A DNA stretch of 64,000 nucleotides, taken from assembly GCA_963728395.1 (NCBI GenBank), contig CAVSJJ010000008.1, positions 620,001 through 684,000 of the forward strand. Direction: 5' to 3'. Source of the DNA: CAVSJJ01 sp963728395. Lineage in GTDB: Bacteria; Actinomycetota; Actinomycetes; Actinomycetales; Dermatophilaceae. Positions 24,773-33,341 of this stretch are shown here, piece after piece; the stretch's first letter is position 1; every line of letters begins with the position of its first letter. The notes beneath the pieces were generated by a model that had not been told where the DNA came from, searched no databases, and saw only the letters and a program-made list of their open reading frames with translations. The translations under genes were made by a program, and so were the position numbers.

Positions 24773-25683
24773 GCTCCGACGCACCGGCCACCGCGGAGTC
24801 GCTCGGCGAGGCCGAGCGGGCCGGCGTCCTCGCCGTCGCCGAACGCGCCACCACGGCCGACGGGGTCGCGCCCCTGTCCGAGGCCTTCGTCATCGGGCTG
24901 CGCGGCTCACCGCCGCAGGCCCGCCACATCGTCGGGTATGCCGCGGACGGCTCGGTGGCCGGCTACGCCCAGGTCGACGAGGCCGGGTCGGCGGAGCTCG
25001 TCGTCGCCCCCGAGCAGCGCGGGGAGGGTCTCGGCCATGCCCTGGCACGGCGCCTCGCCGAGCTCGGCGCGAAGCGAGTCTGGTCGCACGGGGACCTGGC
25101 CGCCGCCCGGGCGCTCGCCGCGTCCGCGGGCTGGGAGCGGGTGCGCGAGCTCTACCTCATGACTCGAGCCCTCACCGAGGCCGATGCCGCGCCGATCGAC
25201 CTCCCCGAGGGGTTCCTCGCCCGGGCGTTCGTCCCCGGCCAGGACGACGAGGCGTGGGTCGAGACCAACGCGGCTGCCTTCGCCGACCACCCGGAGCAGG
25301 GCCGGATGACCCTCGCCGACCTGCACGCCCGGATGGAGCTGCCGTGGTTCGACCCGGCGGGGCTCGTCGTCGTCGAGGACGCTCGGCGCGAGCCGGAGGA
25401 CCCGGCAATCGCCGCCTTCCACTGGACGAAGGTCGAGGCGTCGGAGGGGGCCACCCGCGACGCCGGCGAGGTCTACGCCGTCGCCGTGCACCCGGCATAC
25501 CAGGGACGCGGGCTCGGCGCGCCGGTGACCCGGCTCGGCCTGGCCCACCTCGTCCTGCGCGGTCTCCAGGAGGTGCACCTCTACGTCGACGGCGACAACG
25601 AGCGGGCGCGGCGAACCTATGCCGCGCTCGGCTTCGAGGACGGCGCCCTCGACGTCATGTATGCCGTCCCGACGGACCGGTGA
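24769..25683 (+). CDS. mshD: Mycothiol synthase (likely CTG start)
   Basis: Last step of mycothiol synthesis: acetylates Cys-GlcN-Ins with acetyl-CoA. Two GNAT domains are visible; the active C-terminal one has AVHPAYQGRGLGAPVTRLGL and LYVDGDNERARRTYAALGF. Reading back in frame, homology to MshD (ERATTADGVAPLSEAFV) continues to the glnR stop, yet no ATG, GTG or TTG exists there. CTG 24769 overlaps the glnR TGA as CTGA, like the GTGA/ATGA overlaps elsewhere, with GAGGGG upstream, so a CTG start giving 304 residues is the best reading. A GTG at 24955 would delete much of domain 1. Confidence 0.88.
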   Translation: MSSDAPATAESLGEAERAGVLAVAERATTADGVAPLSEAFVIGLRGSPPQARHIVGYAADGSVAGYAQVDEAGSAELVVAPEQRGEGLGHALARRLAELGAKRVWSHGDLAAARALAASAGWERVRELYLMTRALTEADAAPIDLPEGFLARAFVPGQDDEAWVETNAAAFADHPEQGRMTLADLHARMELPWFDPAGLVVVEDARREPEDPAIAAFHWTKVEASEGATRDAGEVYAVAVHPAYQGRGLGAPVTRLGLAHLVLRGLQEVHLYVDGDNERARRTYAALGFEDGALDVMYAVPTDR

Positions 25684-25734
25684 GCCGGCCGCCGAGCCGT
25701 CGCCGCGACCGGGCGGACCTGCGAGGATGACGCC

Positions 25735-27996
25735 ATGACCAGACCCGACCAGGCGAGCGCCGAGGCCACCGCCGCAGCGGTGTCGACGACGACCTCCTCC
25801 CTCACCTCGAACCGGCCGGCACCGGCCCGGTCCGCCGATGGCAAGTTCATGCGGGTCCTCCGGTCGGCCCCGGTCGATGAGGACGGGATGCCGTCCGACC
25901 GCTTCCTCGACCGCGAGATCTCGTGGCTTCAGTTCAACGAGCGCGTCCTTCAGCTCGCCGCCGACGAGGCCGTCCCCCTCCTCGAACGCTGCCGGTACCT
26001 CGCCATCTTCACCTCGAACCTCGACGAGTTCTTCATGGTCCGGGTCGCCGGGCTCAAGCGGCGGATCGCCACCGGGATCGCACTGCGCTCCGCCTCGGGC
26101 CTGGAGCCCCGGGAGGTCCTCGAGCAGGTCTCGCTCGTCGCCCACGAGCTGCTCGACATGCAGGCCCAGGTGTACCGACACCAGGTCAAGCCGGCGCTGG
26201 AGGAGGAGGGCATCAACATCGTCCGGTGGGACGAGCTGTCCGACCCGGAGCGCGAGAAGCTCAGCCGGATGTTCACCGACCAGATCTTCCCCGTGCTGAC
26301 CCCGCTCGCGGTCGACCCGGCGCACCCCTTCCCCTACATCTCCGGGCTCTCGCTCAACCTCGCCGTCGTCCTCATCAACCCCAAGACCGGCAAGGAGCAC
26401 TTCGCGCGGGTCAAGGTGCCGCCGCTGTTGCCGCGGCTGCTCAAGGTCGACCCGCCCGCGGGCGGCGGCGGCCTGGCCGACATGTACGACGCGCGCTTCG
26501 TCCCGCTCGAGGACCTCATCGCGAACCACCTCGAGGAGCTCTTCCCCGGGATGGAGATCCACGAGCACTACACCTTCCGGGTCACCCGCAACGAGGACCT
26601 CGAGGTGGAGGAGGACGACGCCGAGAACCTCCTCACGGCGCTCGAGCGGGAGCTGACCCGGCGGCGGTTCGGCCCGCCGGTGCGGCTCGAGGTCGACGCC
26701 GACATGGACGACCACGTCATGGAGATGCTCGTCCGCGAGCTCGGCGTCGCCGACTCCGAGGTCTATCGGCTGCCGGCCCCGCTCGACCTGCGCGGCCTCA
26801 ACATCATCGCCGATCTCGAGCACTCCGACCTCCACTTCGACGCCTTCGTGGCCCGGACCCACCCCGACCTGGCGCCGACGGAGAGCGCCAAGGCGCGGGA
26901 TCTCTTCGCGAGCATCCGCAAGCAGGACGTGCTGCTGCAGCATCCCTACGACAGCTTCTCGACGTCGGTGCAGGCCTTCATCGAGCAGGCGGCCGCCGAC
27001 CCGCGGGTCCTGGCCATCAAGCAGACCCTCTACCGCACGAGCGGCGACAGCCCGATCATCGACGCCCTCATCGATGCCGCGGACGCCGGCAAGCAGGTCG
27101 TCGCGCTCGTCGAGATCAAGGCCCGCTTCGACGAGCAGAACAACATCTCCTGGGCCCGCAAGCTCGAGCGGGCCGGCGTCCACGTCGTCTACGGCATCGT
27201 CGGGCTGAAGACCCACTGCAAGCTCTGCCTCGTCGTGCGCAGCGAGGCGGAGGGGCTGCGCCGCTACGTCCACGTCGGCACCGGCAACTACAACCCCAAG
27301 ACGGCGCGGCTCTACGAGGACATCGGGCTGCTGACGACCGACCCGCAGGTGGGTGAGGACGTCACCCGACTGTTCAACCAGCTGTCGGGGGTCGCCCCGC
27401 GCAGCAAGTTCAAGCGGCTCCTCGTCGCACCGCGCTCGGTGCGCTCGGGCCTGCTCGAGCGGATCGAGCGCGAGATCGAGGTCGAGAAGTCGGAGCCGGG
27501 CGCCGGGTATGTCGGCCTCAAGGTCAACTCGATCGTCGACGAGCAGATCATCGACGCGCTCTACCGCGCCTCCCAGGCCGGGGTGCGCGTCCAGCTGTGG
27601 GTCCGGGGCATCTGCGCCCTGCGGCCGGCCGTGCCGGGGCTGTCCGAGACGATCGAGGTCCGCTCGATCCTGGGCCGCTTCCTCGAGCACTCGCGGATCT
27701 TCTGCTTCGGCGGCGGCGGGAACCCCGAGGCGTTCATCGGCAGCGCCGACATGATGCACCGCAACCTCGACCGCCGGGTCGAGGCGCTGGTGAGCATCGC
27801 CGAGGAGCGGCACATCGCCCAGCTGCGGGAGCTGCTCACGCTGGGGATGAGCGACGACTACGCCCACTGGCGGCTCGGGGCCGACGGGCGCTGGACCCGC
27901 GTCCACCTCGACGCCGCCGGTGAGCCGCTGCCGGATCTGCAGGCCGCCCTCATCGCCATGCATGCCAAGCGACGCCGCAAGGCCCGCAGAGGCTGA
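25735..27996 (+). CDS. ppk: Polyphosphate kinase 1
   Basis: Reversible transfer of the ATP gamma-phosphate to polyphosphate. At 753 residues it is full length with the N-terminal REISWLQFNERVLQLA domain, HPFPYISGLSLNLAV, and the two PLD-like catalytic halves: IKQTLYRTSGDSPI, the phospho-histidine in VGLKTHCKLCL (His494) and the second His in LEHSRIFCFGGGG (His652). It lies between mshD and a MutT1-like gene just upstream of pstSCAB, which fits storage of imported phosphate. Confidence 0.96.
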   Translation: MTRPDQASAEATAAAVSTTTSSLTSNRPAPARSADGKFMRVLRSAPVDEDGMPSDRFLDREISWLQFNERVLQLAADEAVPLLERCRYLAIFTSNLDEFFMVRVAGLKRRIATGIALRSASGLEPREVLEQVSLVAHELLDMQAQVYRHQVKPALEEEGINIVRWDELSDPEREKLSRMFTDQIFPVLTPLAVDPAHPFPYISGLSLNLAVVLINPKTGKEHFARVKVPPLLPRLLKVDPPAGGGGLADMYDARFVPLEDLIANHLEELFPGMEIHEHYTFRVTRNEDLEVEEDDAENLLTALERELTRRRFGPPVRLEVDADMDDHVMEMLVRELGVADSEVYRLPAPLDLRGLNIIADLEHSDLHFDAFVARTHPDLAPTESAKARDLFASIRKQDVLLQHPYDSFSTSVQAFIEQAAADPRVLAIKQTLYRTSGDSPIIDALIDAADAGKQVVALVEIKARFDEQNNISWARKLERAGVHVVYGIVGLKTHCKLCLVVRSEAEGLRRYVHVGTGNYNPKTARLYEDIGLLTTDPQVGEDVTRLFNQLSGVAPRSKFKRLLVAPRSVRSGLLERIEREIEVEKSEPGAGYVGLKVNSIVDEQIIDALYRASQAGVRVQLWVRGICALRPAVPGLSETIEVRSILGRFLEHSRIFCFGGGGNPEAFIGSADMMHRNLDRRVEALVSIAEERHIAQLRELLTLGMSDDYAHWRLGADGRWTRVHLDAAGEPLPDLQAALIAMHAKRRRKARRG

Positions 27997-28004
27997 CGCC
28001 GCCG

Positions 28005-28955
28005 ATGTCGACGATCCCCGCCGCCGGAACCGTTCCCTGGCGTCACCGCGACGGCGTGCTCGAGGTGGCCCTCGTCCACCGTCCCCGCTACGACGACTGG
28101 TCATGGGCGAAGGGCAAGCTGGACCCGGGCGAGGAATGGGCGGTGGCGGCCGTCCGCGAGACGGACGAGGAGACCGGCCTCGAGGTGGCGCTGGGGCGGC
28201 CGCTGCCGTCGGCGGAGTACACCGTCCTCACCAAGACGGGCAGCCCGGACACGAAGGTCGTCCGCTACTGGGCGGCCCGGGTGACCGGGGGCCACGGTCG
28301 GCTGCTCAACGAGATCGACGACCTCGCCTGGCTCGACCCGCAGGCGGCCTTCGACCGGCTCGACTACGCCCGGGACCGCGACCAGCTGCTCGCCGTCGTC
28401 CGCGCCGAGCAGGCCGGGGCCCTCGAGACGTGGCCGCTCGCCATCGTGCGGCACGCCAAGGCCGTGCCGCGCTCGGCCTGGGACGGCGCCGACGACACGC
28501 TCCGTCCGCTCGACGCCGCCGGGAGCGCGCGCGCGGCGGACATCGTGCCGCTGCTCGCGGCATACCGGATCCGGCGGCTGGTCAGCTCGCCGTCGGCGCG
28601 GTGCACGCAGACCCTCGCACCGTATGCCGCGTCGGCCGGGCTGCGGATGCGGGAGCGGCAGGGGCTGTCCGAGGAGGGGCATGCCGCGGACCCGGCCGGC
28701 GCCGTCCGTCGCCTCGAGAAGGTGCTCGCCCGGCGCCGCCCGACCGCCATGTGCAGCCACGGACCGGTCCTGCCCGACCTCCTGGGGGCCCTCGTGGAGC
28801 GCGTCGAGCCCACGGAGCCGCATGCGCGGGCGCTCGCGGAGACGTTGGCCGAGGCCCGGGACGACAAGCTCGACAAGGGCGAGGTCCTTCTCTGCCACCT
28901 GGTCAGGGTGGGCGCAGACTCGCGGGTCGTGGCGGTGGAGCGGCACCGCCTCTGA
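28005..28955 (+). CDS. mutT1: MutT1-type Nudix hydrolase/histidine phosphatase fusion
   Basis: A 316-residue two-domain enzyme. The N-terminal Nudix box GKLDPGEEWAVAAVRETDEE (about residues 38-57) hydrolyses oxidised nucleotides such as 8-oxo-dGTP or diadenosine polyphosphates in the mycobacterial homologue. The C-terminal phosphoglycerate-mutase-like domain opens with the RHG-type motif AIVRHAKAVPR and has MCSHGPVLPDLL. It starts 9 bp after ppk, so the two are co-transcribed. Confidence 0.88.
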   Translation: MSTIPAAGTVPWRHRDGVLEVALVHRPRYDDWSWAKGKLDPGEEWAVAAVRETDEETGLEVALGRPLPSAEYTVLTKTGSPDTKVVRYWAARVTGGHGRLLNEIDDLAWLDPQAAFDRLDYARDRDQLLAVVRAEQAGALETWPLAIVRHAKAVPRSAWDGADDTLRPLDAAGSARAADIVPLLAAYRIRRLVSSPSARCTQTLAPYAASAGLRMRERQGLSEEGHAADPAGAVRRLEKVLARRRPTAMCSHGPVLPDLLGALVERVEPTEPHARALAETLAEARDDKLDKGEVLLCHLVRVGADSRVVAVERHRL

Positions 28956-29053
28956 GCGGACGGGCGCCTGGTGGCGAGGCTGGTGGGTCTGATGGGACGG
29001 GACGGGGTGACCGGACCGATCCGACGTCCAGGGTTGGCGAATCTCCCACCACC

Positions 29054-29075
29054 GTTCACCCCCCGTTCACCCGGG
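29054..29075 (+). promoter_or_regulatory. PHO box upstream of pstS
   Basis: Two adjacent 11-bp direct repeats beginning GTTCACC (29054 and 29065) lie about 120 bp before the pstS start. This is the layout of the PhoP-binding repeat unit in Streptomyces; a degenerate third unit (CTCCCACC, 29043) precedes it. Binding by RegX3 is inferred. Confidence 0.7.
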
Positions 29076-29190
29076 GCGGGCCATCGCGTCACCCACCATC
29101 CCTAGCGTTCGAGGCGCACGACCACGGTGGTCCTCTTCGGTGCTTCCGGGGCGGACCGGGTGGCCCCCCTATCTGAGAGGCATTACCGAC

Positions 29191-30288
29191 GTGAAGCGTT
29201 CCCTTTCGGCCTGGTCGGCGATCTCGGCCGCGGTCGTCCTGTCCATGACGGTCGCGGCGTGTGGTGCCGCGAACGAGAGCTCGGGCAGCAGCTCCTCCGA
29301 CTCGACCGGCGGGGGCCTCTCCGGCACGATCAGCGGCGCCGGCGCGAGCACCCAGACCGTCGCCCAGCAGACCTGGAAGGCGGCCTTCGAGGGCCAGAAC
29401 CCCGACGCGACGGTCAACTACGACCCGATCGGCTCCGGTGGCGGTCGCGAGCAGTTCCTGTCGGGTGCCACGCAGTTCGGTGGTTCCGATGCCTACCTCA
29501 GCGACGAGGAGGTGGCCAAGGTCCCCGCCAGCTGCGGCGACTACATCGAGTACCCGGTCTACATCTCGCCGATCGCCATCGCCTACAACGTCAAGGGGGT
29601 CGACAAGCTCCAGCTCGACCCGCAGACGCTCGCCAAGATCTTCAAGGGCGAGATCAAGAAGTGGAACGACCCGGCGATCGCCGCGACGAACCAGGGCGTC
29701 AACCTCCCCGACGAGGCCGTCGTTCCGGTGCACCGGTCGGACGACTCCGGCACGACGGACAACTTCACCGACTACCTGCACAAGGTCGCCGGCGACGTCT
29801 GGACCAACGAGGCCGACGGCAACTGGCCGCTCTCGACCGGCGAGTCCGCCAAGGGCACCCAGGGTGTCGTCCAGGCCATCAAGGCCGGCGAGGGCTACAT
29901 CGGCTACGCCGACGCCTCGCAGACGGCCGGCCTCGGTGTCGCCGAGGTCAAGGTCGGCAGCAGCTTCCAGGGCCCGAGCGCGCAGGCCGCCGCGAAGATC
30001 ATCGACGAGTCCGACCGGGTCTCCGGCCGCGGCCAGTACGACTTCGCGATCGACCTCAAGCGCGACACCGCGACCGAGGGCGTCTACCCGATCGTCCTCG
30101 CGTCCTACACCCTGGCCTGCACGACGTACAAGGACCAGGCCACGGCCGACCTCGTCAAGGCCTACCTCACCTCCACGGTGAGCTCCGAGGGCCAGCAGGC
30201 CGCCGCGAAGGCCGCCGGCAGCGCCCCGCTGAGCGACGCGGGCATGAAGAACGCGATGACGGCGATCGACGCGATCACCGCGGGCTGA
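29191..30288 (+). CDS. pstS: Phosphate-binding lipoprotein of the Pst ABC transporter
   Basis: Captures inorganic phosphate outside the membrane and delivers it to PstCA. The 365-residue precursor has a lipoprotein signal with lipobox VAAC (Cys24), a Ser-rich linker, and the phosphate-site motifs ISGAGASTQ, GSGGGREQFLSG, FGGSDAYLSDEE and RSDDSGTTDNFTDYL. The GTG at 29191 has GAGAGG 10 nt upstream. A PHO box precedes it and a hairpin separates it from pstC. Confidence 0.95.
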   Translation: MKRSLSAWSAISAAVVLSMTVAACGAANESSGSSSSDSTGGGLSGTISGAGASTQTVAQQTWKAAFEGQNPDATVNYDPIGSGGGREQFLSGATQFGGSDAYLSDEEVAKVPASCGDYIEYPVYISPIAIAYNVKGVDKLQLDPQTLAKIFKGEIKKWNDPAIAATNQGVNLPDEAVVPVHRSDDSGTTDNFTDYLHKVAGDVWTNEADGNWPLSTGESAKGTQGVVQAIKAGEGYIGYADASQTAGLGVAEVKVGSSFQGPSAQAAAKIIDESDRVSGRGQYDFAIDLKRDTATEGVYPIVLASYTLACTTYKDQATADLVKAYLTSTVSSEGQQAAAKAAGSAPLSDAGMKNAMTAIDAITAG

Positions 30289-30294
30289 CCCAGG

Positions 30295-30333
30295 CGTGGA
30301 GGATGGTCCCGGCATCCGGGGCCATCCTCCACG
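30295..30333 (+). terminator. Intra-operon hairpin between pstS and pstC
   Basis: A 16-bp stem (CGTGGAGGATGGTCCC at 30295-30310 against GGGGCCATCCTCCACG at 30318-30333, one U-G pair in RNA) with a 7-nt loop begins 6 bp after the pstS stop. It probably stabilises pstS mRNA or partly terminates, giving more PstS than PstCAB. Confidence 0.7.
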
Positions 30334-30409
30334 GCCGTGTCCGGAACCCCATCGGGCACACTGACCGGAGACGTTTTCTCCGACGCCCCCGCCAGGAGAG
30401 GAACCCACC

Positions 30410-31354
30410 GTGAGCAGCACCTCCGCCCCGGATCGGGCGGTCCCGCAGACGTCGCACCGCGGCGACCGCATCTTCTCCGGGACCGCGGTCGCTGCCGGTG
30501 TCCTCATCCTCATCACGCTCGTCGGCGTCGCGGCCTTCCTCCTGTGGCAGGCCCTCCCCGCCCTCACCGCCTCGCCGCACGACGTCCGAGGCGGCGAGGG
30601 TCTTGCCAGCTATATCGGGCCGCTGGCCTTCGGGACGATCCTCGCCGCACTCATCGCCCTCGTCATCGCCACACCGCTGTCGATCGGGATCGCGCTGTTC
30701 ATCACGCACTACGCGCCGCGACGGATCGCCCAGGTGCTCGGCTACGTCGTCGACCTCCTCGCGGCGGTGCCGAGCATCATCTTCGGCCTGTGGGGCATCT
30801 TCGTCGTCGCGCCCGCCTCGGTGCCGATCGCGCAGTGGCTCGCCGACCACGCGTCGTTCATCCCGCTGTTCGCCGGGCCGGCCAGCACGTCGGGTCGCAC
30901 GATGCTCACCATCGGCGTCGTCCTCGCGATCATGATCCTGCCGGTCATGACGGCCGTGAACCGGGAGGTGTTCCTCCAGACGCCGCGGCTGCACGAGGAG
31001 GCTTCGCTGGCCCTCGGGGCCACCCGGTGGGAGATGATCCGGATGGCCGTCCTGCCGTTCGGCAAGTCCGGGATCATCTCCGGGGCGATGCTCGGCCTCG
31101 GCCGCGCGCTCGGCGAGACGATGGCCGTCGCGATCATCCTCTCGGTCTCCCCCGGCGTGCACTGGGACCTCATCAGCACCGAGAACTCCGGCACCATCGC
31201 GGCCGACATCGCCCTGCAGTTCCCCGAGTCCAGCGGACTCGACGTCAACACACTCATCGCCTCCGGGCTCGTCCTGTTCTTCATCACCCTGCTCGTCAAC
31301 ATGGCCGCGCGATGGGTCGTCTCCCGCCGCGCGGAGTTCTCGGGAGCCAACTGA
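30410..31354 (+). CDS. pstC: Phosphate ABC transporter permease PstC
   Basis: One of two membrane permeases of the high-affinity phosphate importer, 314 residues, six hydrophobic segments (from VAAGVLILITLVGVAAFLLW to SGLVLFFITLLVNMAA). The ABC-interacting EAA-type loop reads EASLALGATRWEMIRMAVLP. The GTG is preceded by AGGAGAGG 8 nt away. The stop overlaps the pstA start (TGATG). Confidence 0.95.
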   Translation: MSSTSAPDRAVPQTSHRGDRIFSGTAVAAGVLILITLVGVAAFLLWQALPALTASPHDVRGGEGLASYIGPLAFGTILAALIALVIATPLSIGIALFITHYAPRRIAQVLGYVVDLLAAVPSIIFGLWGIFVVAPASVPIAQWLADHASFIPLFAGPASTSGRTMLTIGVVLAIMILPVMTAVNREVFLQTPRLHEEASLALGATRWEMIRMAVLPFGKSGIISGAMLGLGRALGETMAVAIILSVSPGVHWDLISTENSGTIAADIALQFPESSGLDVNTLIASGLVLFFITLLVNMAARWVVSRRAEFSGAN

Positions 31355-32478
31355 TGGACAAGGTCAACGTCGAGGTCCGGGAGAGCCAGGGCGGTCCCAC
31401 CAGCGCGGCGGCAGGTGGCGGCCCACCGGCCCCCGCCGCCGACGCCCCGCTCATCCGCCCGTCTCTGCCGGCGTGGGTCGTCTGGGGGACGCTCGGCACC
31501 GCCTTCGCGATCGTCCTTCTCCTCCAGCTGACGCTGTGGTCCTTCCACGCCGTCGCGCTCACGGTCCTGACGGCACTGATCTACTCGGTCGCGATCTACC
31601 TCCTCAGCGCGATGACCGAGGGGCGCCGCAACGCGCTCGACCGGCTCGTCACCTCGATTGTCACGACGTTCTTCCTCCTCGCGATCATCCCGCTCGTCTC
31701 GGTCCTCATCCAGGTGATCTCGGACGGCTACAAGCGCTTCGACGTCCAGTTCTTCACCTACTCGATGCGCGGGGTCGTCGGGGCCGGCGGCGGTGCGTAT
31801 GCCGCCATCGTCGGCACCCTCATCATCACGGCCGTCACGACGGTGCTCTCGGTGCCGATCGGGATCATGGCGGCGGTCTACCTCGTCGAGTACGGACGAG
31901 GACGGCGCCTCGGCCGGGCGCTGACGTTCTTCGTCGACGTCATGACCGGCATCCCGTCGATCGTCGCGGGCCTCTTCGCCGTGTCGCTGTTCGTATTGTT
32001 CCTCGGGCCCGGCGCCCGGGCGGGGGTCATCGGCGCGGTCGCCCTCAGCGTCCTCATGATCCCCGTCGTGGTCCGAGCGACCGAGGAGATGCTCCGCCTC
32101 GTGCCGAACGAGCTCCGGGAGGCGTCGTACGCCCTGGGCGTCTCGAAGTGGCGGACGATCACCAAGGTGGTCATCCGGACCTCGATCGCCGGCATCGTCA
32201 CCGGCGTCACACTGGCGGTCGCGCGGGTCATCGGCGAGACGGCGCCGCTGCTTGTCACGGTCGGGCTGACGACCTCGACCAATCTCAACCCGTTCCAGGG
32301 GCGGATGGCGACGCTGCCGGTCTTCTCCTACTACGAGTACGCGCAACCGGGCGTCCCGCAGGAGCCGTACTTCGACCGAGCCTGGTCGGCCGCCCTCGTC
32401 CTCATCATCATCGTCATGGCGCTCAACCTCATCGCCCGCGTCATCAGCAGGATCTTCGCACCGAAGACCGGCCGCTGA
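31354..32478 (+). CDS. pstA: Phosphate ABC transporter permease PstA
   Basis: Second permease, 374 residues. A Gly/Pro/Ala-rich cytoplasmic N-terminus (about 40 residues) precedes two extra hydrophobic segments (VWGTLGTAFAIVLLLQ; VALTVLTALIYSVAIYLL) and then the standard six-helix domain with the coupling loop EASYALGVSKWRTITKVVI. The ATG overlaps the pstC stop, implying coupled translation at equal stoichiometry. Confidence 0.95.
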   Translation: MDKVNVEVRESQGGPTSAAAGGGPPAPAADAPLIRPSLPAWVVWGTLGTAFAIVLLLQLTLWSFHAVALTVLTALIYSVAIYLLSAMTEGRRNALDRLVTSIVTTFFLLAIIPLVSVLIQVISDGYKRFDVQFFTYSMRGVVGAGGGAYAAIVGTLIITAVTTVLSVPIGIMAAVYLVEYGRGRRLGRALTFFVDVMTGIPSIVAGLFAVSLFVLFLGPGARAGVIGAVALSVLMIPVVVRATEEMLRLVPNELREASYALGVSKWRTITKVVIRTSIAGIVTGVTLAVARVIGETAPLLVTVGLTTSTNLNPFQGRMATLPVFSYYEYAQPGVPQEPYFDRAWSAALVLIIIVMALNLIARVISRIFAPKTGR

Positions 32479-32510
32479 GCCGGCATACCCCCTGAAGGAA
32501 AGCAGCACCC

Positions 32511-33290
32511 GTGGCCAAGCGCATCGACGTCAAGGACCTCAACATCTACTACGACGACTTCCTCGCCGTCGAGGGGGTCACGATGACCATCGAGCCGCGC
32601 GCCGTGACCGCCCTCATCGGGCCGTCCGGCTGCGGCAAGTCGACGTTCCTGCGCACTCTCAACCGGATGCACGAAGTCATCCCCAAGGCCCACGTGAAGG
32701 GTGAGGTGCTCGTCGACGACCAGAACCTCTATGCCGCCGGGGTCGACCCGGTCGGAGTCCGGCGCCGGGTCGGAATGGTCTTCCAGCGGCCGAACCCCTT
32801 CCCGACGATGTCGATCTACGACAACGTCGTGGCCGGGGTGAAGCTCAACAGCAAACGGATGAAGAAGTCCGAGATGGACGACCTCGTCGAGGGCTCGCTC
32901 AAGGGCGCCAACCTGTGGACCGAGGTCAAGGACCGCCTCGACAAGCCCGGCTCGGGGCTGTCCGGCGGCCAGCAGCAGCGGCTGTGCATCGCGCGGACGA
33001 TCGCGGTCAAGCCGGACGTCGTCCTCATGGACGAGCCGTGCTCGGCACTCGACCCGATCTCGACGCTGGCCATCGAGGACCTCATCAACGAGCTAAAGAC
33101 CGACTACACGATCGTCATCGTCACGCACAACATGCAGCAGGCGGCACGCGTCTCGGACCGGACGGGCTTCTTCAACCTCAAGGCGACCGGCGAGCCGGGC
33201 CGGCTCGTCGAGTACGACGACACGCACAAGATCTTCAACAACCCCCGCGAGCGGGCCACGGAGGACTACATCTCCGGTCGGTTCGGCTGA
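32511..33290 (+). CDS. pstB: Phosphate ABC transporter ATP-binding protein PstB
   Basis: ATPase of the Pst importer, 259 residues. Walker A GPSGCGKST, Q-loop VFQRPNPFP, signature LSGGQQQRLCIART, Walker B VVLMDEPCSALDP and H-loop VTHNMQQA are all intact. The GTG at 32511 has GAAGGAAAG upstream. It closes the pstSCAB operon and is convergent with pit, 51 bp away. Confidence 0.97.
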   Translation: MAKRIDVKDLNIYYDDFLAVEGVTMTIEPRAVTALIGPSGCGKSTFLRTLNRMHEVIPKAHVKGEVLVDDQNLYAAGVDPVGVRRRVGMVFQRPNPFPTMSIYDNVVAGVKLNSKRMKKSEMDDLVEGSLKGANLWTEVKDRLDKPGSGLSGGQQQRLCIARTIAVKPDVVLMDEPCSALDPISTLAIEDLINELKTDYTIVIVTHNMQQAARVSDRTGFFNLKATGEPGRLVEYDDTHKIFNNPRERATEDYISGRFG

Positions 33291-33341
33291 CCCGCGAGCC
33301 CGGCCACCCGCGATCGGGCCGTGGTGCCGCTCTGCTCTTCG

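Noticed and set aside
24907..28104. 1065-codon open frame on the minus strand opposite mshD and ppk
   Set aside because: Arg/Gly/Asp-rich shadow of two well-identified genes; arises from high GC and codon phase.
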